Source: Clostridiales bacterium (GTDB taxonomy: Bacteria > Bacillota > Clostridia > Lachnospirales > Lachnospiraceae). From it: 64,000 bases of DNA. The position numbers and the translations under genes were made by a program. The stretch lies in NCBI GenBank assembly GCA_012839295.1, contig DUNO01000023.1, positions 30,631 to 94,630 of the forward strand. The letters are read 5' to 3'. The notes beneath the pieces are model-generated. The model saw only the letters and a list, made by a program, of their open reading frames with translations, ran no database searches and was not told the origin of the DNA. Shown here in pieces: positions 34,452 to 43,165 of the stretch (positions within the stretch are counted from its first letter, which is position 1; every line of letters starts with the position of its first letter).

Positions 34452-35965
34452 TGGCAAAGGGAAAGAGAAAAAACGCCATTACCCTGGTTGTCTTACTCCT
34501 GGCCTTAGGGGTCTTGGTCTGCCTGTATTTCTGGTATGATAGTTACCAAAAGCATAAGGAAAGCGCCAAGCCAGATACGGACCAGGCGGTTGACCTGGCC
34601 ACTGTTGATACGGAGCAGGTGGATTCACTGCATTATGTGAGAAATGATGCTGACCTGACCTTCATTTTAAAGGAGGGTGTATGGGTAGACAAGGATAATA
34701 CAGCCCGCCCTATTAACCAGGAGCATGTTACGTCCATGCTGAATGCAGTGAAGACCCTGAAGGCAGACCGGGTTATCATGGAATCACCGGATAATTTATC
34801 AGATTACGGATTGGAACAGCCTCAGGCGGTATTGACTGTAACAATGAAGGATAAGTCAACCGTATCTGTAAAGCTGGGAAATAAAGTGGTAGATTCCTCC
34901 GGTTATTATGGTTTGGTAAATGAAGATAGTACCGTATATTTATTGCAGGCAGCATTAGGCAATGCCCTCCAGTACAGTGACCTGCAGATGACGGCACTGC
35001 CGGAGGCTCCTTCCATTACCGCGGAGAATATTACCCATATCCTGGTTGATAACCGGGAAGGGGAAGACTATGAACTGGCCTATAGTGATGAAGAAAAGCT
35101 GGACAACACAGGAAGCAATATGTATGCCTGGCAGTTTTTGAAGCCTTACGGGGAAGGCTATACGGCGGACAGCACTAAGGTGTCCGACCTTCAAGCCAAT
35201 TATACCGGCTTTGATTATATCAATTGTGTTGATTACAAAGGGGAGGATTTGGACAAATATGGACTGGAGGAGCCGGCAGCCAGTATACTGATCGGATATT
35301 TTGTCAGTCGTACAGAGGCACTTCCGACCCCGGAAACCGATCCCGGCACCGGGAAAGAAATTACGGAAAAGACCTATAAGGATCCCTATGAGTACAAGAT
35401 CTATATTGGGAACCAGGATGAGAGCGGGAATTATTATGTGAGAATCGACGGCTCGGATTCGGTCTATACCATGAGCTCAGACACTGTCGATAAAATGTGC
35501 CAGATAGATTCCTTTAGCCTATTGAACCGCTATATCCTGCTGCCGGCCCTGGATAATGTAGACCAAGTGACTGCCCAGGTGGAGGGGACTACCTATCAAA
35601 TGGGTATTAGCCGTAAGACCTCTACGGATAAGGACGGAAAGGAAACGACGGCATCTGCCTATACCTTTAACGGAAAAGAATCGGAGGAGGATGCTTTTAA
35701 GAAGCTGTATCAGCAATTGATCGGCATCACCTATGATTCCCAGATTCCAAGTGATGTAACGGTGGGTGATGAAACACCCTATCTAACTCTTACTTATCAT
35801 ATCTTTGGGGATAATGAGAGAACTGTTTCAGCATCCTTCCTGCCCTATGATGATGATTTTTATATTGTAAAGAAGAATGGGGACACACGCTTTTTTGCAG
35901 ATAAGAGGGCGGTCCAGGATATCGCCAAGGCCTTAAGCAGCTTTACCGGAAAGAAAGCAGAGTAA
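34451..35965 (+). CDS. DUF4340 membrane-anchored protein of the Gld-type ABC operon
   Basis: 504 aa. An N-terminal transmembrane helix (about 9-27) is followed by an extracytoplasmic part with repeated 'DYGLEQPQAVLTVTMKDKST' and 'KYGLEEPAASILIGYFV' segments, the hallmark of DUF4340. Such proteins accompany GldA-F-G operons and presumably bind the ligand or wall polymer handled by the transporter. Last gene before a strong terminator. Confidence 0.8.
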   Translation: MAKGKRKNAITLVVLLLALGVLVCLYFWYDSYQKHKESAKPDTDQAVDLATVDTEQVDSLHYVRNDADLTFILKEGVWVDKDNTARPINQEHVTSMLNAVKTLKADRVIMESPDNLSDYGLEQPQAVLTVTMKDKSTVSVKLGNKVVDSSGYYGLVNEDSTVYLLQAALGNALQYSDLQMTALPEAPSITAENITHILVDNREGEDYELAYSDEEKLDNTGSNMYAWQFLKPYGEGYTADSTKVSDLQANYTGFDYINCVDYKGEDLDKYGLEEPAASILIGYFVSRTEALPTPETDPGTGKEITEKTYKDPYEYKIYIGNQDESGNYYVRIDGSDSVYTMSSDTVDKMCQIDSFSLLNRYILLPALDNVDQVTAQVEGTTYQMGISRKTSTDKDGKETTASAYTFNGKESEEDAFKKLYQQLIGITYDSQIPSDVTVGDETPYLTLTYHIFGDNERTVSASFLPYDDDFYIVKKNGDTRFFADKRAVQDIAKALSSFTGKKAE

Positions 35966-35980
35966 AATAATTATGAATAA

Positions 35981-36040
35981 AAAGTGTCAGGGCAAGCAAG
36001 CCATTACAATGGAAGGATATAGCTGCCCTGGCACTTTTTT
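35981..36040 (+). terminator. Terminator of the ABC operon
   Basis: AAAGTGTCAGGGCA pairs with TGCCCTGGCACTTT, followed by TTTT. The loop is about 29 nt. Confidence 0.82.
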
Positions 36041-36089
36041 ATTTTAGGATTAGGAATCTACAGGAAACTTGTACGAATATTCACAGACT

Positions 36090-36109
36090 TATGCTAATAT
36101 ATTAGCATA
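36090..36109. promoter_or_regulatory. Perfect 20-bp palindrome upstream of the SpoIID-domain gene
   Basis: TATGCTAATATATTAGCATA is fully self-complementary with no spacer. It lies 18-20 bp after a TTGTAC hexamer and contains TAATAT, so it overlaps a plausible -10 region. This fits a repressor site, 120 bp before the start codon. Confidence 0.55.
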
Positions 36110-36137
36110 GGAGATCTGCGAAGGACAATGATAAGAC

Positions 36138-36223
36138 AGGGAGGACAAAGCCTCTTAAAAGGGCTGGGGAAAGCCGCTTAAAAGGGCAGGAAGGAGCAGC
36201 CTAAGGGCAGGCAGCAGGAAGGG
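36138..36223 (+). repeat. Degenerate 23-bp tandem repeats carrying SD-like sequences before the SpoIID-domain gene
   Basis: Units GGGAGGACAAAGCCTCTTAA, GGGCTGGGGAAAGCCGCTTA and GGGCAGGAAGGAGCAGCCTA follow at 22-23 bp steps (each shown short). They end in GCAGGAAGGGGAG, which serves as SD for ATG 36232. Each of the first units can fold into a small GGC/GCC-type hairpin. Confidence 0.6.
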
Positions 36224-36231
36224 GAGTCGTT

Positions 36232-38964
36232 ATGAGCATGAGAATTAAATTAATCATTATCGGAATTTGTATTGTCGTAGTATTCATCATTGGAACGATT
36301 AATATTAATCAAAAAATAAATGGGCGGAAAACGGAAGACCATAACTTTATCACCGTGGAAGACAATATTATAACGAAAGCGGAGGCTCTCCGGCTGTTGA
36401 GCTACCTTTATTATGATAAGGCGGCCAGGGAAGCCCTGACCTTTGATATTACATATGAAGACAGCCAGATGTCCGGTTGGTATGATACCTATGTAAATGC
36501 CGCCTACCATATGGGGCTGATTGATAAGGACATTACGGAAAATCCGGGGGAGGCCTTAACCTATGGTAAGTGCAAGTCATTAATGGACAACCTGATTTTA
36601 AAGGAGCCCGGCTTTCAATCCATTTACCAGGGGCTGACCTTTGAATTTACAAACCAGGACAAGGATATGGCAACAAAGGATTTCCTGGAAATCTATCAGG
36701 CAATCCTGTCAGACCCGGGCATAGGTGTAGTCACACCGAAACCGGGGGGACCCACAATCTCGCCAAAACCGGGAGATCCCACCGTCACGCCAAAACCAGA
36801 TGATACCATAGCATCACCAAAACCAGGTGATACTGTGAGGAAAACCCTGCTGAAGGAAGAAACCTTATTGGTGCTCGGAAAGGATGCTTCCGGAGAAAAT
36901 CCAGGAAGGATGATTACTGACCAGGGGAAATACTATTATACAAATTCAGCAGATTATATAAAATATCTATCTCCAGATCCAGCCTCCCAGGAGGAAAAAG
37001 ACAATTTAACCGCTGGGGAGCAGCAAGGGAATTCAGATACCGGGGAAAAGAAAGGAGCCTCAACTGCCGGGGAGGAGAAAGATGATCCAGCCGCCGGGCA
37101 GAACGGGGAACAGGCAGCAGAAGAAGTATCCGACCTGGCGGAGCGGTATCTGGACCAGGGGATCAAGGCTTTAACCTGCGGTCAGGAGATTGTCTATATC
37201 TGGTCTTTGGCAGAGGAAGAGATTACCTTGCATAATGTATGGATCAAACAGGGAGAGGCCTCTACCTTGGAGGTGTTTGTAAGCGGCCTGGACAAAACCT
37301 TTACAACCCAGTACAAGCTTTCGGACAGCCTGCAAAAGGTGGTCGGCGATATTACCATCAAGGCGAAAAAGGTTGTGCAGCTTAGTGTGAAGCCGGATAT
37401 GATCCAGGGGAAGGTATTGCGGATAGGGGATGGCTTTATCGAGATTGAGGGATATGGTAAGCTGCCCATGGACGAGAATATGAAGATATATAACATTTAC
37501 AGTACCCTATCAGAGGAGCCCTCCACAAGCATCCTGGTAGGTTATGAAAACACCAGCTTCATCGTATCCGAAGGAAAGGTAAGTGCAGCATTAATTACCG
37601 GAATGATTAAAGCGGAGAATATCCGGGTACTGCTTATGACAACAAATTATAAGGATATCTACCACTCTTCGGTCAAGCTTACCGGAACCGGTAAATTTAC
37701 AGTTACGGCCGGAGGCACGGCGAAGACTTATAAGAAGGGTGATGTGGTTACCATTGAGGCAGGGGATGAGCTTCTCAAACAGGGAAGGATTACGGTGGAG
37801 CCTGTAGCGGAGGAAGGGAAGATCAGGATATTATCAATTAAAAGAACCAGCGGAAATCCCTGGTACCGGGGGCATATTGAGATATCAGGGGAGGATCAGG
37901 GGCTGATCCTTGTAAATGAATTACCCCTGGAGGAGTATCTTTATGCGGTAATTCCCAGTGAGATGCCCACCAGCTATGGCCCGGAGGCCTTGAAGGTGCA
38001 GGCGTTGTGTGCCAGGAGCTATGCTTATAAGCAGCTGCTTTCCAATGGACTGAGCCGGTATGGAGCCCATGTGGATGACAGCACCTCCTATCAGGTCTAT
38101 AATAATATTGCTGAGAATGAGAACTCCATCCTTGCAGTAAAGGAGACCTATGGTCAGGTGATAGAATACCAGGGAGAGGTAATCAGTGCCTATTATTTCT
38201 CCACCTCCAGCGGGCATACTGCAGGGGTTTCAGAGGTTTGGATCAACGGGAATGATTTACCCTATCTCGAAGGAAAGCTTCTGGTAAGTGAGGGTGGACA
38301 GGGATCTGAGGGAGAGGGTTCTGAGGATATGGAGCAGTATGCAGACCTGTCCTCGGAGGAAAGCTTCCGAAGCTTCATCAAAGCAAAGGGGCTTCCCACC
38401 ACTGACAGTGAGTTTAATTGGTACCGTTGGGAGGTCACCCTCAGCGCTCAAAATTTAAAGAAGGTAATTGATGCAAACTTGAAAAAACGGTATGAAGCAA
38501 ACCCGGAAATGATCCTGACCAAAGTAAAGGATGACGGACAGGGGAAGGAAGGCTTCATCAGCCAGCCGGTGGATACGGTAGGCTCCATTGTGGATATCCA
38601 GGTGGTTAAACGGGAAAGCAGTGGAATTGTCTCTGAAATCCTAATCGTGGGCAGCGAAGGGACCGTAAAGGTGCGTTCCGAATATAATATAAGGACCATG
38701 CTGGCTCCCCTATATGACGAAATAGTACGCCAGGATGGCTCCAGTGTGGAAAAAATGAGCTTACTGCCCAGCTCCTTTTTTGCTCTTGATGTAAATAAAA
38801 AGAATGATAAATTAGCAAGCATAACCCTAAACGGAGGGGGTTACGGACATGGTGCCGGCTTAAGCCAGAATGGGGTAAAAGCCCTGGCGGAGCAGGGGAA
38901 GAAGTATGAGGAGATCGCTGCCTACTTCTATAAGGATACGGACATTGGATTTATTTATGAGTAG
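36232..38964 (+). CDS. SpoIID/LytB-domain protein, membrane-anchored
   Basis: 910 aa. A signal anchor (residues about 5-25) is followed by an SLH-like/unknown N-domain. Next comes a Pro-Lys-Pro spacer with four repeats near 165-200 (PKPGGPTISPKPGDPTVTPK) and a Glu/Gly-rich spacer near 245-300. The C-terminal half is the SpoIID domain: 'VNELPLEEYLYAVIPSEMPT', 'LKVQALCARSYAYKQLL' and 'YYFSTSSGHTAGVSEVW', ending 'NGGGYGHGAGLSQNGVKALA'. SpoIID is a lytic transglycosylase that acts on denuded glycan during engulfment. This longer version is typical of clostridial amidase-enhancer/LytB proteins. Its 3' end overlaps the convergent gene by 14 bp. Confidence 0.85.
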   Translation: MSMRIKLIIIGICIVVVFIIGTININQKINGRKTEDHNFITVEDNIITKAEALRLLSYLYYDKAAREALTFDITYEDSQMSGWYDTYVNAAYHMGLIDKDITENPGEALTYGKCKSLMDNLILKEPGFQSIYQGLTFEFTNQDKDMATKDFLEIYQAILSDPGIGVVTPKPGGPTISPKPGDPTVTPKPDDTIASPKPGDTVRKTLLKEETLLVLGKDASGENPGRMITDQGKYYYTNSADYIKYLSPDPASQEEKDNLTAGEQQGNSDTGEKKGASTAGEEKDDPAAGQNGEQAAEEVSDLAERYLDQGIKALTCGQEIVYIWSLAEEEITLHNVWIKQGEASTLEVFVSGLDKTFTTQYKLSDSLQKVVGDITIKAKKVVQLSVKPDMIQGKVLRIGDGFIEIEGYGKLPMDENMKIYNIYSTLSEEPSTSILVGYENTSFIVSEGKVSAALITGMIKAENIRVLLMTTNYKDIYHSSVKLTGTGKFTVTAGGTAKTYKKGDVVTIEAGDELLKQGRITVEPVAEEGKIRILSIKRTSGNPWYRGHIEISGEDQGLILVNELPLEEYLYAVIPSEMPTSYGPEALKVQALCARSYAYKQLLSNGLSRYGAHVDDSTSYQVYNNIAENENSILAVKETYGQVIEYQGEVISAYYFSTSSGHTAGVSEVWINGNDLPYLEGKLLVSEGGQGSEGEGSEDMEQYADLSSEESFRSFIKAKGLPTTDSEFNWYRWEVTLSAQNLKKVIDANLKKRYEANPEMILTKVKDDGQGKEGFISQPVDTVGSIVDIQVVKRESSGIVSEILIVGSEGTVKVRSEYNIRTMLAPLYDEIVRQDGSSVEKMSLLPSSFFALDVNKKNDKLASITLNGGGYGHGAGLSQNGVKALAEQGKKYEEIAAYFYKDTDIGFIYE

Positions 38965-39829
38965 CGTCCTCCCTCGTGGAAGTAATATAGATTCTTTTCA
39001 GCTTCTGCACAAAGGCCTTGTTTGAAAACAGCAGATTAAATTCCGCCCCTAAAAACAAAAGATACATACAAAAATACATCCAAAGCATGAACAGGACAAT
39101 GGCAGTCAGGCTTCCGTACATGGAGGAATAATTGGAAAAGTTATCGATATAGTAGCTAAAAGCATAGGAAAAGCCCATCCAGCCGGCCGCACAAAGCATT
39201 GCTCCCGGGAGCTCGTTTATAACCTTTGTCTTACGGTTTGGAATTACGGTATAGATGACCAAAAAGAAAGCAATCAGGATAATAAGACCCAGGATTGTCC
39301 TTAGGCTGATAATTACCAGGGCTGTATCCATCAGGAAGGGGATCTTGTGTTCAATCCAGTAATACAAGCGGTTACCAAATACGAAGAGAACCATGGTTGC
39401 CAGCAGCATGATGGCAAATATTAAGGTATAGAAGGCTGCTATGGCACGGAGAAAAAAGTAATTTCTGGTTTCGTTGATCTCGTAAACGGCATTTAAGCCC
39501 TTCATAATAGCTAAAAACCCCTTGGCAGCAGACCATAATGCGGTGATAGCAGTGATGGAGATTAAGGTGGAGGAGGCCACATTACCATAAAGCTCTGTTA
39601 TCACCGAAAAAAGCATCGCACTGACGGTAGTCGGAAAAACCTCCGTGACGAACCGCAGCACATTACTCTGTTCCAGGGGGAATAAATGGACCAGGCTGAG
39701 CAGCAGCATGATGAAGGGAAAAAAGGATATAATGATAAAGAAGGCCGCCTGCGCCGAAAAGGCATCAACATGATCACCCGTTATTTTTTTTAATAATAAC
39801 CCGATTAAGCGGAAAGTTGCTTTTATCAT
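38951..39829 (-). CDS. YihY/BrkB-family inner membrane protein
   Basis: 292 aa, six transmembrane segments. 'DHVDAFSAQAAFFIIISFFP' is the conserved N-terminal motif. 'LPGAMLCAAGWMGFSYAFSY' and 'YIDNFSNYSSMYGSLTAIVL' then FMLWMYFCMYLLFLGAEFN are the C-terminal BrkB signature. Once called ribonuclease BN, now thought to be a transporter or envelope factor. The last 14 bases are shared with the convergent SpoIID-domain gene. Confidence 0.85.
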   Translation of the reverse strand: MIKATFRLIGLLLKKITGDHVDAFSAQAAFFIIISFFPFIMLLLSLVHLFPLEQSNVLRFVTEVFPTTVSAMLFSVITELYGNVASSTLISITAITALWSAAKGFLAIMKGLNAVYEINETRNYFFLRAIAAFYTLIFAIMLLATMVLFVFGNRLYYWIEHKIPFLMDTALVIISLRTILGLIILIAFFLVIYTVIPNRKTKVINELPGAMLCAAGWMGFSYAFSYYIDNFSNYSSMYGSLTAIVLFMLWMYFCMYLLFLGAEFNLLFSNKAFVQKLKRIYITSTREDATHK

Positions 39830-39879
39830 GAGAGGTCTCCATTTCTATAAAGACAATTGTTATATACCTATTATATAAG

Positions 39880-39971
39880 TTATCAGAAGTTGTATTCCAA
39901 ACTTCTGATAAAAGGCGCTGTTTTTGCGCCGTGCATCGCCATAATAGGAAAATGTTTTTACTTCCTATTAT
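39880..39971. other. Cluster of three hairpins between the PrsA-like and BrkB-family genes
   Basis: TTATCAGAAGTT/AACTTCTGATAA (39880-39911) is a perfect 12-bp stem. GGCGC/GCGCC (39914-39930) is followed on the minus strand by CTTTTATC and is a plausible terminator for the upstream minus-strand gene. ATAATAGGAA/TTCCTATTAT (39941-39971) is a perfect 10-bp stem. The 219-bp gap is otherwise empty. Confidence 0.6.
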
Positions 39972-40048
39972 ATGATAAAATCCATTCCATATACGGTTGA
40001 GATTACACTGGCAGGATATCCCGCAAAATTGTACAGGAGGAATATGCC

Positions 40049-41077
40049 TTATTGGGGAACCGTAATGGAACCAATCCGGATGGTATCCCAGTAATCAAAA
40101 TTTATTGTAATATTATAGCTGTCCTTTATCCTGTCATAGAGGGCGGCAAACTGCTTGTCCTCCTCTGCGGCAACAGCAGCCTCCAAAGCCTGCTCATAAC
40201 GGGTGGTAGAATTGTTATCGATCATATGGATGATATAATAGCCATAATCCGTAGCTACTAGCGGGCTATAGCCATCCTTCCCCAGCAGCATTGCTGCTTC
40301 CTGGTATTCTGCCTCAACATTGGTATCCCCATAGACAAAATTACGGTTATAATACTGCAGGCTGGAATACTGGTTTAACAGCCTGTCAAAGCCGGTGCCT
40401 GAGGAAAGCTTATTATGTACTTTCTGGGCTAACCGGCGGGCGGAAGCCTTTTCCCCCTCACTTAAGGGGGAGACTGTATTATCCTCAAGCAAAACAGTGG
40501 GGATAAACAGGCATTCCGTTATATATTCCCTGTAGTCCTCCGGGTCAATGCTGTCACGGATTGCATTTTCGTCAATATAAATGTCCTTTGTCAGCTGGGT
40601 TCGGTATTTATCACCAAGGGCATGCATTTCACAAGCCTTCTTCAGAACGTCAGAAGTAAGTCCCGCCTTATCAAGGCTTTCTTTCCAGGAGCTACTTTGG
40701 ATGCTGTTAACCGTCGCGGCAGTCTCATTAAGCTCCTCGTCAGACAATTGGACCCCGTTTTTTTCTGCCTGGTCAGCCAGGATCTCATACATTACCACAC
40801 TTGCCAGGACGGAGTTTTTAGCGGCCTCCCTCAAGGTCATGCCGTTGTGGGTAGAATCCCAGTAGCTGCAATTAAAATTTGCCTGGTAATCCTTCTCCAG
40901 CTGGCTGCCATCTGCTTCAACCAGGTAAATATCATATAAGAAATCCTCCAAATAGATGGATTTGCCATCCAGCGTAACAACTGGTTCCTGTCTGGCTCCG
41001 CTGCAGCCGGCCGTATAGATGGATAATGCTATGGAAAGCAGCGTAATGGTGGCTGCAAGGGTTTTTCTTCTCTTCAC
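40049..41077 (-). CDS. PrsA/SurA-like peptidyl-prolyl isomerase lipoprotein
   Basis: 342 aa. The lipoprotein signal ends YTAGC near residue 25. A SurA-type N-domain follows ('LREAAKNSVLASVVMYEILA' and 'AEKNGVQLSDEELNETAATV'). The C-terminal part ('YRDSI..' region, 'FDRLLNQYSSLQYYNRNFVY', 'YSPLVATDYGYYIIHMIDNN') resembles a parvulin rotamase domain. It is probably a foldase for secreted proteins at the outer membrane face. It has its own promoter. Confidence 0.75.
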   Translation of the reverse strand: MKRRKTLAATITLLSIALSIYTAGCSGARQEPVVTLDGKSIYLEDFLYDIYLVEADGSQLEKDYQANFNCSYWDSTHNGMTLREAAKNSVLASVVMYEILADQAEKNGVQLSDEELNETAATVNSIQSSSWKESLDKAGLTSDVLKKACEMHALGDKYRTQLTKDIYIDENAIRDSIDPEDYREYITECLFIPTVLLEDNTVSPLSEGEKASARRLAQKVHNKLSSGTGFDRLLNQYSSLQYYNRNFVYGDTNVEAEYQEAAMLLGKDGYSPLVATDYGYYIIHMIDNNSTTRYEQALEAAVAAEEDKQFAALYDRIKDSYNITINFDYWDTIRIGSITVPQ

Positions 41078-41112
41078 TTTAATTCCTCCGGGGATGTCAT
41101 TGGGGTATTATT

Positions 41113-41140
41113 ATTATACGCCAATCCTGCATAAAAGCAA
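41113..41140 (-). promoter_or_regulatory. Promoter of the PrsA-like gene
   Basis: TTGCTT, 16-nt spacer, TATAAT on the minus strand, with a short leader containing CGGAGGAATT as SD. Confidence 0.6.
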
Positions 41141-41291
41141 GTACTGGAAAAAGAATAACCAATATATGAGAGAATGCTTTTCTATAAGGGGATGGCTGTC
41201 GAAATGGATATTATTATGTAAAACCAGGGGAAAATAGGTAGTATCCTCATCAATTTAATAAATATTTATCCATAATAATTCCCATAAACTA

Positions 41292-41319
41292 TTGATTTTT
41301 CTGGCTTTTATAGTATTAT
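41292..41319 (+). promoter_or_regulatory. Promoter of the 49-aa protein/TPR operon
   Basis: TTGATT, 16-nt spacer, TATTAT, giving a leader of about 55 nt. The region 41141-41291 holds no gene that I can support. Confidence 0.5.
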
Positions 41320-41380
41320 GAATGATGTGAAGATAATTTTACTTTCTGTGATAGGTTTATGAATACGGAGGATTGTCACG

Positions 41381-41530
41381 ATGATTAATTTTGATGAGGA
41401 AATACAGAAATTCCAGCCAAGCCTCGAGATTGAACAGGCAGAGGATGTTATTAATAATAATGATATGACAGATGTAACCGATATATTAAAGGAATTACTA
41501 AAGGGAACAAAGAAAGCAAATAATGAGTAG
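41381..41530 (+). CDS. 49-aa acidic protein of unknown function
   Basis: Starts at ATG 41381 behind CGGAGG with good spacing, reads MINFDEEIQKFQPSLEIEQA, then EDVINNNDMTDVTDILKELL and KGTKKANNE. Predicted helical, acidic core and basic tail. No known family. It is followed after about 100 bp of SD-hairpin repeats by the TPR protein and probably shares its transcript. Confidence 0.6.
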   Translation: MINFDEEIQKFQPSLEIEQAEDVINNNDMTDVTDILKELLKGTKKANNE

Positions 41531-41547
41531 ATTAAAAACGGACAGAT

Positions 41548-41626
41548 GGGGGGGAAAACCTCCAAGGGACAGGAGGGAAAACCCTCCAAAGAACAGGAGG
41601 GAAAAAACCTCCAAGGAACAGGAGGG
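41548..41626 (+). repeat. Three tandem SD-hairpins plus a free SD in front of the TPR gene
   Basis: Three units of about 24 bp: GGGGGGAAAACCTCC, GGAGGGAAAACCCTCC and GGAGGGAAAAAACCTCC, each separated by AAGGGACA, AAAGAACA and AAGGAACA. A lone GGAGGG (41621-41626) then stands 5 nt before ATG 41632. Each unit is a perfect hairpin whose 5' arm is an SD and whose 3' arm is an anti-SD. Only the last SD lacks its partner. Confidence 0.85.
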
Positions 41627-41631
41627 TTAGT

Positions 41632-43035
41632 ATGATTTGCCCGAATTGTGGAAGTAATATGTCGGACAAGAGAAAACGCTGTGAGAGATGTGGCAATGAT
41701 CTTACAATCTACAAAAAGGTATTGTCAGCTTCTAATATTTTCTATAATGATGGACTTGCAAGAGTAAAGGTAAGGGATTTATCGGGAGCGATCATATCCC
41801 TGCGGAAAAGCCTTGAATTAAATAAAATGAATGTAAATGCAAGAAACCTTTTGGGTCTTGTATATTATGAAATGGGTGAGATGGTTGCGGCCTTAAGCGA
41901 GTGGGTTATCAGCAGGCATTTTAAGCCTGAGGATAATGACGCGGAGGAATATATCGGCAAGATACAGTCAAACCTTACAAAGCTGGAATCCTTAAACCAG
42001 GCAATAAAGCGCTATAATACGGCCCTGGGCCTGGCAAAGCAGGGGAGTGATGACCTTGCGATTATCCAGCTGAAAAAGGTAGTCAGCTTAAATGCAAATT
42101 TTATCCGTGCCTATCAATTGCTGGCGCTGCTGCTGATTAAGACGGGGGAGAAGGACAAGGCAAGAAAATACCTCCAAAAGATATCCCGGATTGACGTGAC
42201 GAATACAACTACATTAAAATACCTAAAGGAGATCGAGGTTGCCGCTGCAGCAAAGGATTTAAGCAGCAATCCCGAGGCGGAGAAGCCCTCCTCCTCCGGT
42301 GCGATTATGCCCATTTCCTCTTACCGGGAGGACAAGCCTAATATCATGGCTTATATCAACCTGGTAATCGGTGTTGTGATTGGGCTGGCGGTGGCAGCAT
42401 TTTTAATTGCACCGACCATTAAGAAGAATATGGTGTCTTCTGGAGGCGATTCCGGATATACGGATACCAACTATACTGCAGAGCAGATTGAACAAAAGGA
42501 TAAGCTTATCACCCAGCTCCAGACAGAAAAGGAGCAACTGGAAAAGGACAAAAAGGAGCTCCAGGCGCAGATCGACAGTCTGAACAGTGCAGAGGATAAG
42601 GATGTGTATGCAGGGCTAATGGAAGCTACACAGATATACCTGGCTGAGCTGGCAAAGCCGAAAAACCAGCAGGATCTGGTTGCGGTGGCAGATCAGTTAG
42701 CCGGAGTTGATGATACCGGGTTTGAGACCGATGCCGCTAAGCAGCTCTATAGTGAATTGAAGGCAGCGACCTATCCGAAGGCCGCTAAGACCCATTATGA
42801 TGAGGGTCACAGCCTGTATAGCAAAGGAAAATATGAGGACGCTTTAGTCCAGTTAAAGCAGGCCATGGTCTTTGATCCAGAGGACGTGGACGCTGTGTAT
42901 TTTGCAGCAAGGGCTTATCATAGGCTGGATGATAAGAATAATGCAGCCGTTTATTATAATCTGGTTATCAATGATTTCCCGGATTCATCACGGGTAGCAG
43001 ACGCGAAAGATTATTTAAAGGAAGTACAGGAATAA
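41632..43035 (+). CDS. Zinc-ribbon, TPR and coiled-coil membrane protein
   Basis: 467 aa. N-terminal zinc ribbon CPNCGSNMSDKRKRCERCG, then TPR units near 35-200 ('ARVKVRDLSGAIISLRKSLE', 'AYQLLALLLIKTGEKDKARK'). One transmembrane helix follows at about 240-262. Next comes a coiled coil near 283-318 ('KLITQLQTEKEQLEKDKKEL') and a final extracytoplasmic TPR pair ('HSLYSKGKYEDALVQLKQAM'). The layout suggests a scaffold that links cytoplasmic and outer-face partners. No specific family. Terminator follows. Confidence 0.7.
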   Translation: MICPNCGSNMSDKRKRCERCGNDLTIYKKVLSASNIFYNDGLARVKVRDLSGAIISLRKSLELNKMNVNARNLLGLVYYEMGEMVAALSEWVISRHFKPEDNDAEEYIGKIQSNLTKLESLNQAIKRYNTALGLAKQGSDDLAIIQLKKVVSLNANFIRAYQLLALLLIKTGEKDKARKYLQKISRIDVTNTTTLKYLKEIEVAAAAKDLSSNPEAEKPSSSGAIMPISSYREDKPNIMAYINLVIGVVIGLAVAAFLIAPTIKKNMVSSGGDSGYTDTNYTAEQIEQKDKLITQLQTEKEQLEKDKKELQAQIDSLNSAEDKDVYAGLMEATQIYLAELAKPKNQQDLVAVADQLAGVDDTGFETDAAKQLYSELKAATYPKAAKTHYDEGHSLYSKGKYEDALVQLKQAMVFDPEDVDAVYFAARAYHRLDDKNNAAVYYNLVINDFPDSSRVADAKDYLKEVQE

Positions 43036-43060
43036 ATTAAAAATACAAAGGATAATTATG

Positions 43061-43114
43061 AAAAAGACGTTTCATGCTGAAGGGCTCTAAGCCCTTCCAT
43101 AAAAGGTCTTTTTT
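43061..43114 (+). terminator. Terminator after the TPR gene
   Basis: Inner perfect stem GAAGGGCT/AGCCCTTC and outer AAAAAGAC/GTCTTTTT with T-run. It leaves only about 50 bp before spoIIAA, in which no clear promoter is visible. Confidence 0.75.
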
Positions 43115-43165
43115 CTTGGCTAAAATCAAATGGAAATATCAGTAAAAAATAGGAGGCTATAGTAG

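Noticed and set aside
40024-40074. A 16-codon plus-strand frame behind a perfect AGGAGG at the end of the PrsA-like gene
   Set aside because: It overlaps the coding end of the opposite gene, has no promoter, and is too short to support.
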